Assembly (NCBI GenBank): GCA_023375785.1
Contig: SZWC01000805.1
Location: 186,545 to 217,046 of the forward strand
Direction: 5' to 3'
DNA length: 30,502 bases
Origin: Penium margaritaceum
Taxonomy: Eukaryota > Streptophyta > Zygnematophyceae > Desmidiales > Peniaceae
Shown in pieces: positions 9,481 through 20,900 of this stretch (position 1 is the first letter of the stretch; every line of letters begins with the position of its first letter). Under the pieces are notes generated by a model. That model was given only the letters and a program-made list of their open reading frames with translations. It was not told the origin of the DNA and made no database searches. A program made the translations under genes and the position numbers.

Positions 9481-12400
9481 CACCAGTGTTGTAACTGCCA
9501 GCGGAGTAAACTCGATTGTTAACCTGCCATTGTTGCAGCTGCCATTGTTGCAATTACCGGTATTGCAATTGCCATTGTTGCAATTATGAGTGTTGTAACT
9601 ACGAGTGTTGCAATTTCTAGTGTTGCAACTGCCGGTGTTGTCACTTCCACTGATGCAATTTCCAGTGTTACAACTGCCACTGGTACAATTGCATGTATTG
9701 CAATTATAAATTTTGCAACTATCAGTACTATAACTGCCAGTGTAATAATTGTCAGTGTTACAACAGCCAGTCTTATAACTTCTAGTGTTGCAACTGCCAG
9801 TGTAACAACTGCCAAAGTTGTTACTGCAAGTGTTGCAACTGCCAGTGTTGCAAATGCAAATATTACAACTACCAGTGTTGTAGGTGCCACTGTTTGAAAT
9901 GCCACTGTTGTAACTGCTATTGTTGCAACTACTAGTGTTGTAACTGCCAGCATTGTATCTACCACTGTTGGAACTGCTAGTGTTGCAACTGACAGTGTTG
10001 CAACTTCGAGTATTACAACTGCGACGGTTTCAACTGCTAGTGTTGCAACTGCTATTGTCGCAACTGCTTGTGTTGCAATTGCCAATATTGGAACTGCCTG
10101 TGTTTCAATTGCTAGTTTTTGAACTACCAGAGTTGCAATTGAGAGTATTACAATAGAAAGTTTTGTAACTGCTGGAGTTGGAACTCCTAGTGTTGCTAGT
10201 CCCAGTGATGTAGCTGCCAACATTGGAATTCACAGTATTTCAGCTGCAAGTGTTGCAAATGTCAAATTTGCAACTGCCATTGTTGAAACTTCCAGTGTAA
10301 AATTACCAAGTGTTGCAATTGTCCGTGTTGCAATTTCATATGTTACAAGCTAGTGTTACAACTACCAGTGTTACAATTACCAATACTTCTACTCTTAGTA
10401 TTTTTGCTTTCAGTATTTCAAGTGCTAACGTTACAACTGCCAATGTTGCAACTGTTAATGTTGCAAGATCGAGTGTTGCAACTTCTAGTGTTCCACCTGC
10501 TACTACTACAAGTGCTAGTGTTCCAACAGCCGGTGTTGCAACTGCTACCATTTCAATGTCCATTTTTGGGATTGTTAGTGTTGTAACTGTCATTGTTGTA
10601 ACACTGAGTTATAACTACCAGTGTTCCAACAAGCAGTGTTGGAAGTGCCAGTGTTGAAACCGCCAATGTTGCATCTGCAAGGGTTATAAATGCCATAGTT
10701 GCAAATGCCAGTATTGCAACTACTAGTGTAGCAACCGTCAGTGTTGCCATTGCCATTATTGCATCTACTAGTGTTGTACCTACCAGTGTTCAAACTACCA
10801 GTGTTGCAACTACCAGTCTTGCAACTACCAGTCTTGCAACTGCTTGTGTTGCACTTGTCGGTGTTTCAACTAACAATGATGGAATTGCCAGTGTAGTAAC
10901 CTCCAGTGTTGCAATGTCAATGTTGCAACTGCCAGCGTTGTAAGTACCAGTGTTCTATCTGCAAGTATTCTAATTGCTTGTTCTGCAGCTGCCAGTGGTG
11001 CAACTACCAGCATTCTAGATGCCAATGTTGGAACTACCATGGTTTTAATCGGCTGTCTTGCAACGGCCAATGTTACAACGGCTAGTGTTGCAACAGCCAT
11101 TGCTGTAACTGCCATGGTTGCACTTGCGAGTGATGCAATAGCTAGTGTTGCAATTGCCAATATTGGAACTGCGAGTGTTGTAAGTGCCATACTTGCAAAT
11201 GCTAGTGTTGCAACTGACAATATTGCAACTACCACCATTGTAAGTATGGCAATCGCAAGTGTCAGTGTTCCAACTACCAGTGTTGCAGCTGCCTCTTTTT
11301 TAACTGCTAGTAATCCAACTGTTAGTGTAGCAACTGCCAGTTTTGTAGCTACGAGTGTTGGACCTGCGGATGTTGGAATTGCCAAGTGTTGCAACTGCAG
11401 TATTACAACTGCTAGTGTTGCAATTGTCAGTGTTGTAAGTGACATTATTGCAACTGCTTGCATAGCAACTACCATTGTTACAACTCCTAGTGTTGGAACT
11501 ACCATAATTACAATTGCTAGTATTCCAACTGTTAGTGTTTCAACTGCCTGTGTTGGAACTGCAAGTGTTACAACTCTCATTGTTGCAACTTCCACTGTTG
11601 CAACTGCCAGTGTTGGAACTTCCAAGAGTCAGTTTTGCATCTGCCTTTATTGAAATTGCCAATGGTATAACTGTCAGTGTTAGTAGTGCCCATGTTGCGA
11701 GAACTAATGTTGTAACTACATGTATTGCAAGTGCCTGAGTTGGAACTCTTACTGTTGCGACTATCAATGTTGCAACTGCCAATATTGCAACTGCCATTGT
11801 TGCAACTGCCTGTGTTCCAAGTGCCAATGATGCATCTGCCAGTAATGCAACTGCGAGTGTTGCAACTGCCAACATTGTAACTGCCAGTGTTGGAACTACC
11901 AGGGTTTCAACTGCCGGGTTTACAACTTCTAGTGTTTGAATTTCCAGTATTGCAACTGCCAAGGTTGCAACTGCTTGTGTGGCAATTGCCAATGTTGCAT
12001 TTGCTACTATTGGAATTGCCAATGTGGAACTCCCACTTTTAAAACTGCCAATATTAAAACTGCCAGTGTTGGAAGATCCAAGTGTTCTAACAGCAAGTGT
12101 TGTAATCGCCAATGTTGCAACTATAAGTGTTGCATCTGCTTTTGTTGCACCTTCTAGTATTGCAACTGTTAGTGTTGCAACTTATTGTGTTCCAATTACC
12201 ATTGTAGCACCTTCCAGTGTTGTAACAGCCAGTGTAGCAACATCTAGTATTGCCATTGCCAGCATTTCAAATGCCAATGTTGGAATTCCTAGTGCTAAAA
12301 CTACCATTGTTGCAAGTGCCAGAACCACCAATGCCAGTGTTTCAACTGCTAGTGTTGGAACTACCTATGTCGCAACTGCTAGTAATACATCTGCCTGGGT

Positions 12401-12571
12401 TACAACTACAAGTGTTGCAACTGCTAGTGTTACAACTGCAAGTATTCCAACTACCACTGCTGCAACTGCTTGTGTTCCAACTGCTAGTGTAAGGACAGTC
12501 AGTTTTTCCACTATCAGTTTTGCACTTTCCAATGATGGAACTATCAGTGTTCCCATTGCAACAGTTGTAAC
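9481..12571 (+). repeat. Satellite array B1, left part, 15-bp unit
   Basis: The switch from the 11-bp array is abrupt. The unit is near GTTGCAACTGCCAGT and contains the 8-bp palindrome GTTGCAAC. Units diverge mostly at a few positions (GTTGTAAC, GTTACAAC, AATTGCC, AACTACC, GCTAGT, GCCAAT). Including 16201-17550 the array is about 4.4 kb, near 296 units, before the LTR element inserted. Long open frames occur on both strands (for example 10223-9519 and 11625-10870 minus, 11039-11653 plus). They encode only SVATA-like or TLAVA-like pentamers and are treated as by-products of the period. Confidence 0.95.
12567..12571. repeat. Target-site duplication GTAAC, left copy
   Basis: GTAAC abuts the 5' LTR and recurs at 16201-16205 directly after the 3' LTR. 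Five bases is the normal LTR-retrotransposon duplication. GTAAC is also a common word in the B array, so the equal LTR lengths and the primer-binding site carry more weight. Confidence 0.88.
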
Positions 12572-13541
12572 TGTCGGAAAACTAGTCAAGACTCACACTG
12601 TTCAACTGGTTTCTTCTCTATCTCTGTGGCATCACCCAACTCTCCCCTGGACATCCGAGCTGTAGGAAATGGAAAACACAGTGCCGTACCCGTTCACCTT
12701 CCTGATCGTACCTTCCAAATAGCTTCGATGGTATGCCCAATCAAACTTCTCCAGTCTGGCCATTCGACCGTCCAAGCCTACCATAGTAGATATGCCCTCC
12801 GGTCCATTCACCTTCGGTGCAGACCCTAGGCTCGCTAGAGGAAGCACATCCTCTACTCAACATGGGAGGACCATCGAGAGCGGAAGATTGTGTGGAGCCG
12901 TACCGCGCCTTTGTACCGCTCAAACACGGAAGCAGCAGCAGTACAATGGTGGCTGCAGCTTCACATCTTGCACCGCCCACCCTAATGGGCATATGCGCTT
13001 GTACTCTAGCTCTTCGACTAGCTAGGATCATCTAGTACTAATAGCAATAGAACCCATGTACTCTATTGCCTTTGTCTATTCCTCTGCCAAAAGCATTCAT
13101 TTCCTACCTTTATTAGTTTATTCCATTGCCTTCTTGCCATTGCTTTTGCCCACTTCAAGGCTCTAGCATGCCATCCTTCATTCACTCTTTGAACACCGTC
13201 TGTCGCTGAGGCACTTTCATCTTCTATTGCCTACCATCAACTTACTGCTCCTTCATTTCACTGCGTTGAGCCCGCACCCCTCTACTAGGGTTCGTTCAGC
13301 TCCGCAACGCCAGTACTTGATGGCACTACGCCCACGCATCATCACAACCCGCACCTTGACACTGAAGCTACTAGGTTGTGTATTGGTTGCTATGGTCCTC
13401 ATCCCTAGTGTCAACATATCCTCTCTATTCTTGGCTGTATGACGTCACCAAGCTGTCAGCCTTCCGCAGCTTCGTCAATGTTTTTGCCTTCTCCTCATGT
13501 GGATGTCTATCTTGCCCAAAGGTTGTTTTGTTTTCTGGACA
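12572..13541 (+). repeat. 5' LTR (970 bp)
   Basis: It starts TGTCGGAAAAC and ends TTCTGGACA, so it has TG...CA ends. It is homologous along its length to 15231-16200. Shared landmarks include TCAACTGG, GGTATG, GGAAGATTGTGTGGAGCCG, GCTAGGATCATCTAGTACTA and TTGCCCAAAGGT. Confidence 0.93.
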
Positions 13542-13555
13542 TGGTATCACAGCAT
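13542..13555 (+). promoter_or_regulatory. Primer-binding site (initiator tRNA-Met type)
   Basis: TGGTATCACAGC follows the 5' LTR without a gap. The plant initiator tRNA-Met 3' end would be complementary to TGGTATCAGAGC, so there is one mismatch in 12. This site primes minus-strand cDNA synthesis. Confidence 0.88.
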
Positions 13556-15219
13556 AGCGGAAGATTATGACCACAACATCCTCCTCCATTCGCTGCCTCC
13601 TCCCCCTGACACTTGAAACACCAAGTCGAGCCGCGCCAACTCAGATTAGTCTTCCTTCGCCTTGTCTGCATCCCAAACGCCGCCTATGTGGTACACCCCT
13701 GCGCCTAGTTCCGTAGTTGTCCTGGCAACCAGAGATGAGTATGGGCGCGTCACTGTATGGTCGCTTCACGAGCATTCCTCCTCCTTCCTGAACTACCGCT
13801 ATCCTAATCTCCTCATGCTGCTAACACCATGTTGACCTTTGAATGTACCTTTTCTCCATCAGAAGTCCTTCCTCCTTTCCAAGAAGACTACCTGGACTAC
13901 AACGATGACTACCTCTATCCTCGTGATCCACTCTCATCACGTGAAGAAGCCTCCTCAACTGAAGCCTCTCTTGACCCTGCTGATGCCATGGGTCTTCTCC
14001 TCTTCCTTGACATTCCAGTCTTCTTCTGCAAAGAACTAAACAAGTCCATACTTCTGAACTAAAATACCTCCCTGGACAATTCCATCTCACAACAGACGAG
14101 CAGCCCCCCCACAGTTGCACCTTCATTGCCGCAGGACAAGCCTCTCCCCACCAACGAACGAACATGACTCATAATCTCATCGCCTCGCGCCACCGAGACC
14201 GTAGCTTGCTACATCTCGCATCCAAAACGAGTGCAGTTTCCCAGTAATGCATCAGTTGTGATTCCACTTGCTTCCTCCAGTGCCAATGACTCTTAGAAGA
14301 AACCAGCACTCTCACATGCTCTCACACTTGTTCCAGTGCCTGCAAACAAGCCATTTTTGGTCCATTCCTTTGTCTTACAAGTGCTCCCTTTGACATATCC
14401 TCAGCATAAGACCCAACTGAAACTCATGTTCCAGTATTTCCTACTGGCTTCCCTCAGATTGCATCCTCTCTTCCATCATTACAAGCTGACACACTTCACC
14501 CAACTCCTACAGCTATTTCTCTCATTCCAGCAAACGTTCCTTCCTGCAGTCAGCCAACATCTCCTCTGCCTCTCTAGTCCTCCGACTCCTCTGACAATCC
14601 AAGGTCTCCAGTAGATGAAACCTCAACAACTTTACCAGTGCTGCTACCAGTTCATCTTTTGACTAAAGCACCCTCAAGCACAACCTCTCTTGTGCCTCAT
14701 TTTTTGCCCGTATTCACATCGCTCCTCAACTCCTCTACCACCTACTACTTTGAACTATCTGCATTGTTGGCATATGTGCTACCAGCATCATCTTCTGTCT
14801 CGACGCCACTTGACTCTTTCCTCCTTCCTCCAGCCCTCCAAAGCACCCTTGCGCAGCCTGAACCTTCATCCATGTGTAACTCTGTTGCATCTGCTCAACT
14901 ACTATTACTAGCCTTTCATCTTCCCTTTGAATTTAGCTTCGACTCAACTCTTCTTTGGCACTGGCATGTTTAGCATTATTTAGCATGGATGTATAAACTC
15001 ACTTCCTAAGCAAAGTCTCCCATTGTCCTATAGATGCCCTACATCATGTGGAAGGATTCCAACCTCCTCTCCTCTGGTGAACCACCCAATAGCAGTTCCT
15101 TACATCTCCTCCCCGCGACGGATCCATCTACTGCTGTCCATCAATCTCCTCATCCTCTTTGGTCAACTTAAAAGTAACTGGCCTCCTTCCTTGGCTTCCT
15201 TCTTGCAAGCCGTGTGATC
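13556..15219 (+). pseudogene. Interior of the LTR element, decayed copia linker-like sequence
   Basis: The interior is pyrimidine-rich on this strand and encodes Ser/Pro/Thr-rich fragments between stops. Around 13829-13870 the frame MLTFECTFSPSEV resembles the copia motif MDVTFxE...F that ends the integrase region. It is followed by acidic residues (QEDYLDYNDDYLYPRD) and then a long low-complexity linker such as normally separates integrase from RT. Open pieces of about 90-110 codons occur at 14336-14614 and 14638-14973. Gag, RT and RNase H are missing, which suggests a large internal deletion. The copia assignment of this interior is tentative. Confidence 0.45.
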
Positions 15220-15230
15220 TTGAGGAGGGT
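15220..15230 (+). promoter_or_regulatory. Polypurine tract of the LTR element
   Basis: TTGAGGAGGG sits directly upstream of the 3' LTR start TGTTGGAATATC. It would serve as the plus-strand primer. Confidence 0.8.
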
Positions 15231-16200
15231 TGTTGGAATATCAATCAAGGCTCACACAGCTCAACTGGGTTCTTCTTTGTCTCCTTGGCATCACCTAACT
15301 CTCCCATGGCCATCGGAGCAGCAGGAAATGGAAAAACCAGTGCGGTCCCGGTTCACCTCCCTGATCCTGCCTTCCGAGCGGCTGTGATGGTATGACCAAT
15401 CAGACTTCTCCAGTGTGACCATCCAACCGTCCAAGCCTACCACAGTAGTTATGCCCTCTGGTTTGTTCACCATGGCTGCACCCAAGGCTCAGCAAAAGAA
15501 GCACTTCCTTCACTCAACATGGAAGGACCATCAAAAGCGGAAGATTGTGTGGAGCCGCATCAAGCCTCTGCACCGCCTAGACACTGAAGCAGTAGCAGTA
15601 TTATAATGGCGGCTGTGGGTTCACATCTCGCACCGCCCTCCCTAATGGGTATAGGCGCTTGCACTCTATGTCTAGGATTAGCTAGGATCATCTAGTACTA
15701 AAAGCAGTAGAACCCTTGTACTATATTGCCTCAGTCTATTCCTCTGCCAAAATCACTCATTTGCTGCGTTCATCAGTTTATTCACTTGCCCTTTTACCGT
15801 TGCCATTGCCGGCCGGAACGCTGTGGCATGCCATCCTTCATTTACTCTTTGCCTGCCGTCTGTGGCTGAGGAACTCTCATCTTGCGTTGCCTGCCATCAA
15901 CTTAGCGCTCCATTGCTTCACTCCGTTGCGCCCGCACTGCTCCACCGAGGCTCCTCCAGCTCGAGAGCGCCCGTGACTGATGGCACTAGACCCACGCATC
16001 ATCATGAAGCATACCTTGACACTCTAGGTACTGGGTTATATCTTGGTTTCTATGGTTATCATTCCTCGTGTCCGCATATCCTCACTTTTATTAGCTGTAT
16101 ATCATCACCAAGCTATCAGCCTTCTGCAGCTTTTTTGATTCATCCACCTTCACCTTACCTGTATATCTAAGTTGCCCAAAGGTCGTTACATTTCCTGATA
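15231..16200 (+). repeat. 3' LTR (970 bp)
   Basis: It starts TGTTGGAATATC and ends TTCCTGATA, with the expected terminal CA changed to TA. Its length is identical to the 5' LTR despite roughly 20 percent divergence where checked. The duplicated GTAAC follows. Confidence 0.93.
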
Positions 16201-17550
16201 GTAACTACTAGTCTTACAACTGCTACTGTTGCAACTTGGAGAGTGCAACAGCTCATGTTCCAAGTGCGAGTATTCCAAATTCTAATTTCGGAACTACTAG
16301 TGTTATGTTAGACATTATTGCAACCACAAGTGTTGCAGCTACCAGCATTGCAAGTGCCAGTGTTGGAACTGCCAGGGATGCAACTACTAGTATTGCATGT
16401 GCTAGTGTGGCTACTGCCAGTGTTGCAACTGCCAGTGTTACAGTTGCTATTGTTGGAACTGCATGTAATATAACTTCCAGTGTTGTAACTGCCAGGGTTG
16501 AAACAACCAATGTTACAACTGTTAGTGTTGCAGCCGCCATTGTTGGAATTGCCAATGTTGCAATTGCCACTTTTGCAACTGCCAAGGTTGTTATTGCCAC
16601 TATTGCAACTGTGAGTGTTGCAACTACCAGTATTACAACGGCAAGTGTTGCAACTGCTAGTATTGTAGCTACAAGTGTTATAACTGCTCTGTTGTAACTG
16701 CAACGGCAAGTGTTGCAACTGCTAGTATTGTAACTTCCCGTGTTGTGAATGCCAGTACTGCAAATCCAGCTGCCAGTATTGCAAGTGCCAATATTGCCGC
16801 TGACAATGTTGCAATTATCAGTATTGGAATTGCTAGTGTTGGTACGGCCAGTGTTGTAATAGCAAATGTTCTAACTTCTAGTGTTGCGATCATCAGTGTT
16901 GCAATTGTTAGTGTTGCAAGTTGCACTTTTGTAACTACTAGTGTAGCAAGCGCCATTTTTATGACTTCTAGTATTATTACTGCTAGTAATGCGGCTGCAA
17001 GTGTTGTAGCTGCTAATGTTGCAGCTGCCAGTGTTGCAACTGCCAGTGTTCAAGCTGCAAATGTTGAAAATGTCAGTATTACAGTTGCCAGTGTTGCAAC
17101 TGCATGTTTCGTAACTACAAGTATTGCACTTGCCAGTGTTGGAATGGCTAGTGTTGCAACTACTAGTATTGTAACTACTAGTGTTGCAACTGCTAGTGTT
17201 GTAGTTGCTTGTGTTGCAACAGCCAGTGTTCCAACTCAAAGTGTTGAAAATTGTAGTGTTGCAACTTCTCGTGTTGCAACTGCCACTGGTACTACTAGTG
17301 TTGCAACTGTAAGTGTTGCAAATTATAGTATTGCAACTACTAGTGTTGTAACTACTGGTGTTGTAACTTTCGGTATTGCAGTTGCAAGTGTTGCAACCGC
17401 TTGTGTCGTAACTGCCGGTGTCACTACTTCCGATGATGTAACTACCATTACTACTACTACCATTATCACAACTGCCAGTGTTACAACAGCCTACATTCAA
17501 ACTGCCTGTGTTGCAACTACTAGTATTGCAATTGCTTGTCTTGCAACTAC
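16201..17550 (+). repeat. Satellite array B1, right part, 15-bp unit
   Basis: This continues the array interrupted at 12571, beginning with the duplicated GTAAC. The unit and variants are as in the left part. The end aligns with the end of B2: the landmark CAACTCAAAGTGTTGAA occurs near 17234 and near 22906. The 286-codon open frame at 16745-17602 consists of SVATA-like pentamers that run out of the array into X1, and is rejected as a gene. Confidence 0.95.
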
Positions 17551-17954
17551 CAATAAAACGAGGTGGCCCTCCTTTTCTGGCAAAGTGAGGGTCTTGAACT
17601 AGTTTCTAAGGCGTCTGGGTCATTTTTCTTCTTTTTGGATATTTGGGTTGCGGTCGAGCTTGACTCCGCTTGACCATGGCTATGGACAGCGGGGAGGAGC
17701 GAGCAAGCGAGTCAGCAAGCGGCGACGTGAGGGTCGTGCCGGTACTAAGGGCATGTTTCACGCGCTCATTTGTGAGCGTGTTCCAAACACGCAACCCGAG
17801 GTTTGTGTTGGTGACCACAATGAGTGGCATACCAGTGACTCTATATGTTGAGAGGATCTCTCCGGCATGAGTTCTGACGACAAACGCGATAAAAAACTAC
17901 AGCAAAATAGGTGACTGTGACCGTGCAACGGTCACAGTTGTACGATAGCGTGTA
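17551..17954 (+). repeat. Unique block X1 of the A-B-X macro-unit
   Basis: This 404-bp non-repetitive block closes the first macro-unit and is homologous to X2 (23226-23628). Shared segments include TTTCTGGCAAA, TTTTTGGATATTTGG, GTGAGGGTCG, GGGCATGTTTCACGCGCTC, CCAAACACGCAACCCGAGG and GATAGCGTGTA. It contains a TATA-like TATAT at 17842, ATGAGTTCTGACGAC shortly after, and a hairpin at 17914-17938. Homology stops just after GATAGCGTGTA, where array A2 begins. Its function is unknown. Confidence 0.85.
17914..17938 (+). other. Hairpin in X1 (10-bp stem, 5-nt loop)
   Basis: ACTGTGACCG at 17914-17923 pairs perfectly with CGGTCACAGT at 17929-17938 around TGCAA. The X2 equivalent keeps most of the pairing, with one compensatory change. 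Confidence 0.75.
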
Positions 17955-20900
17955 GTTGTGACAACGGACTAGGTGCACCCTAATTTCACCCTAGTCGTAC
18001 CCTACTTCCGCCCTACTTGCACGCTACTTGTGCCATGCTTGCGTTCTAGTTCCGTCCTTCCCGTACCTTAGTTGCATCTTAGTTGCCCCCGCATTGCGCC
18101 TTACTTGCGGCCTAGTTATGCCCTACTTGCACCCTAGTTGGCCCTGGTTGTGTCCTAGTTGTGCCCTACTTGCGCCCTACTTGAACCCTAGGTACACCCT
18201 TGGTGCGCCCTAGTTGCACCTTGGTTGTGTCCTAGTTGCACCCAACTGGCACCCTAGTTGCGCCCTCATTGCGTTCTACTTGCGTCCTAGGTGCACCCTA
18301 GTTGCACCCTAGTTGTACCCTACTTGCACTCTACTTGCACCTTACTCGTGCCCTAGTTGCACCCTCGTTGCGCCCTTATTGCACCCCACTTGCATCCTAC
18401 TTGCGCCACACTTCTGCCCTCCTTACGTCCTAGTTGTGCCCTAGTTGCGCCTTAGTTGCACCCTTTTTGCACCATAATTTTGCCCTAGTTGCGTCTCAGT
18501 TGGACACCGGCTACGCCCTAGTTGCATCCTAGTTGCATCCTAGTTATGCCCTAGCTGTACTCTACTTGCACCCTTCTAGCGGCGGACTTACGTCTTAGTT
18601 ACACCCTAGGTGCACCTTACTTGCGTCCAACTTGTATCCCACTTGCGCCATACTTGCACCATTCTTGTTTCTTTCTTGTGCCCGAGTTTCGCCCTAGTTG
18701 CCGACTACTTGCATCATACTTATACCCTAGCAGCGTGCTAGTTGCGCCCTTGTTGCACCCTTTTTACGTCGTACTTGCGTCCTAGTTACGCCCTACTTGC
18801 CGCCTGATCGCTCCCTATTTGCGTGTAGTTGGGCACTAGCTAGGCCTTAGTTACGACCTATTTGTGCCCTAGTTGCTCCATACTCAAAGCCTAGTTGCGT
18901 CCTAGTTGTCCCCTCATTGCGCACTACTTGTGCTTTACTTGCATCCCACTTGGGCCCTACTTGTAGTTTGCTATGTCCTAGTTACGCCCTACATGCATCC
19001 TATTTTGGCCCTAGTTGAGCCCTAATTGTGCCATAGTTTACACCTCAGTTGGACAATAGGTGCGCCCTAGTTACACCCTAGTGGCATCTTAGTTTCGCCC
19101 TAGTTGTGCTCACTTGCACTCTACTTGCACCCTACGTACGCCATAGTTGCGCCCTAGTTATGTCCTTGTATCCTAGTTTTGTCCTAGTTGTACGCCAGTT
19201 GGACACTAGTTATGCCCTTGTTGTGCCCTGTTTACGCCATAGTTTTGCTCTAGTTGTGACCTACGTGCGTCCTACTTGCAAACTAGTTACGCCCTACTTG
19301 CGCCCTAGTTGTCCCCTAGTTGCAGCCTAGCTATGCGTTAGTTGGGCCTCAGTTGGGCACTAGCTACGCCCTAGGTGCGCCCTAGTTGCACCCCAGTTTC
19401 ACCTTGCTTGTGCCCTTCTTGCGCCCTAGTTGTTCCGTATTTGTACCCTAGTTGTCACATAGTTGCGACCTAGTTTCGTCTCCATGGGACACTAGCTACG
19501 CCGTATTTCTATCACAGATGCGTCCTAGTTGCCCCCTATCTATGTCCTAGTTGCATCCTAGTTGCTTCCTAGTTGTGCCCTAGTCACACACTATTTGCAC
19601 CCTAGTTGTGCCCTAGTTGCGCCTAGTTACGCCCTACTTGCACCGTACTTGCACCCAGGTTACGCCCTAGTTGCACCCTTATTGCACCCTACTTGCATAC
19701 TACTTGTGTCGTACTTGTGCCCTAGTTTGACCATAGTTACTCCCTTGTTGCGTCCTACTTACGGCCTTCTTGTGCCGTATTTGCACCCTAGTTGCGCCCT
19801 AGTTACAGTCTACTTGCGTCCTACTTGCGCCCTACTTGCACCCTAGTTGCACTCTTGTTGCGCCATACTTGCGCCCTAGTTGTATCCTAGTTACGTCCTA
19901 CTTGCACCCTAAATGTGCTGTTATTGCATCATACTTACGCCTTAGTTGTACCCTTGTTCCGCCCTACTTGCGCCCTACTTGCACCCTACTGACATCTTAC
20001 TAGAACCCCAGTTGCTCCCTAGTTATACCCTGGTAATGTCCCACTCGCGCCCTACTTATGCACTGCTTCTGCCCTACTTGCAATCTAGTAACACCATATT
20101 TGTGCCCTAGTTATATCCTTGCGCCCTAGTTGCACCTCAGTTGGACACTAGCTACATCCTAGATGCTTCCTACTTTCGCCCTACTTGCACCCTACTTGCA
20201 CCCAACTTGTGCACTACTTGCGTCCTAGTTGTGCCATAACGCTCCCTGTTTATGCCCTAGTTAGACCGTAGCTGTGCCCTAGTTGCCCCCTATGTGCGCC
20301 CTAGTTGCACCCTAGTTGCATTCTATTTGAGCCACACTTGCGCCCTACTTGTGCCATACTTGAGTCATAGGTATGTTCTACTTACGCCCTAGGTGCGCCC
20401 TCGTAGCGCACTAGTTACCTCCTAGTTGTGTCTTGGGTGGGGACTAGCTATGCCCTAGTTACGTCCTAGTTGCGCCCAAATTGTGCCCTACTTGCGCCCT
20501 ACTTGCACCCTAGTTACGTCCTAGTTGTGCCCTAGTTGGGCACTAGTTGTGCCCTAATTGAGCCCTAGTTGCGTGCTACTTGTGCCCTAGTTGTGACCTA
20601 CTTCCGCCCTTGCTACACCCTAGTTGCCCCTAAGTTTGGCACTAGCTACGCCCTATTTGCACCCTAGTTGCGTCCTAGTTGTCTCCTTCTTACGTCCTAA
20701 TTGCACCGTAGTTGAGCCCTAGTTACGTCCTAGTTGCACCCTACTTGCTTCCTACTACCGCTATTCTTGCACCCTAGTTACACCCTAGTTGCGCCGTACT
20801 TGCATCGTACTTGCGCCCTACTTGCACCCTAGTTGCGCCCTGTTTGCACCCTAGTTGTATCATTGTTACGCCTTACATGCGCCCTAGTTGCGCCATGCTT

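Larger units (their letters stand above)
12572..16200 (+). mobile_element. Non-autonomous LTR retrotransposon, 3,629 bp, inserted in array B1
   Basis: Two related 970-bp direct repeats flank a 1,689-bp interior, with a GTAAC duplication outside. A primer-binding site follows the 5' LTR and a purine tract precedes the 3' LTR, giving the full anatomy of an LTR retrotransposon. The LTRs differ at about 19 of the first 101 aligned bases, so the insertion is old. No RT, RNase H or integrase is readable inside; the interior seems to be a collapsed copia-type element. The primer-binding site and TGTTGGAATATC-type LTR start point to plant Ty1/copia. It would need enzymes from other elements to move. 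Confidence 0.93.

Noticed and set aside
9519-11625. Minus-strand frames of 234 and 251 codons resembling pentapeptide-repeat proteins
   Set aside because: They are low-complexity translations of the B array (TLAVA pentamers). The key Asp/Asn of true pentapeptide repeats is absent and the opposite strand is equally open.
12626-15606. Open frames inside the LTRs (for example 12741-13031 minus, 15159-15395 plus)
   Set aside because: They lie in non-coding LTR sequence, and the corresponding frames are not preserved between the two LTR copies.
16745-17602. 286-codon open frame of SVATA-like pentamers, and similar ones at 11039-11653, 11979-12665 and 22008-22619
   Set aside because: These follow from the 15-bp period with codons that are not one step from a stop. 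Overlapping minus-strand frames are equally open, and this frame runs into the unrelated X block.
9020-19846. Small frames in the A arrays reading PYLxPSCALVA-type 11-residue repeats
   Set aside because: An 11-bp period read in codons repeats every 11 residues by arithmetic. Stops recur regularly, and frames survive only where CCTAG is CCTAC.
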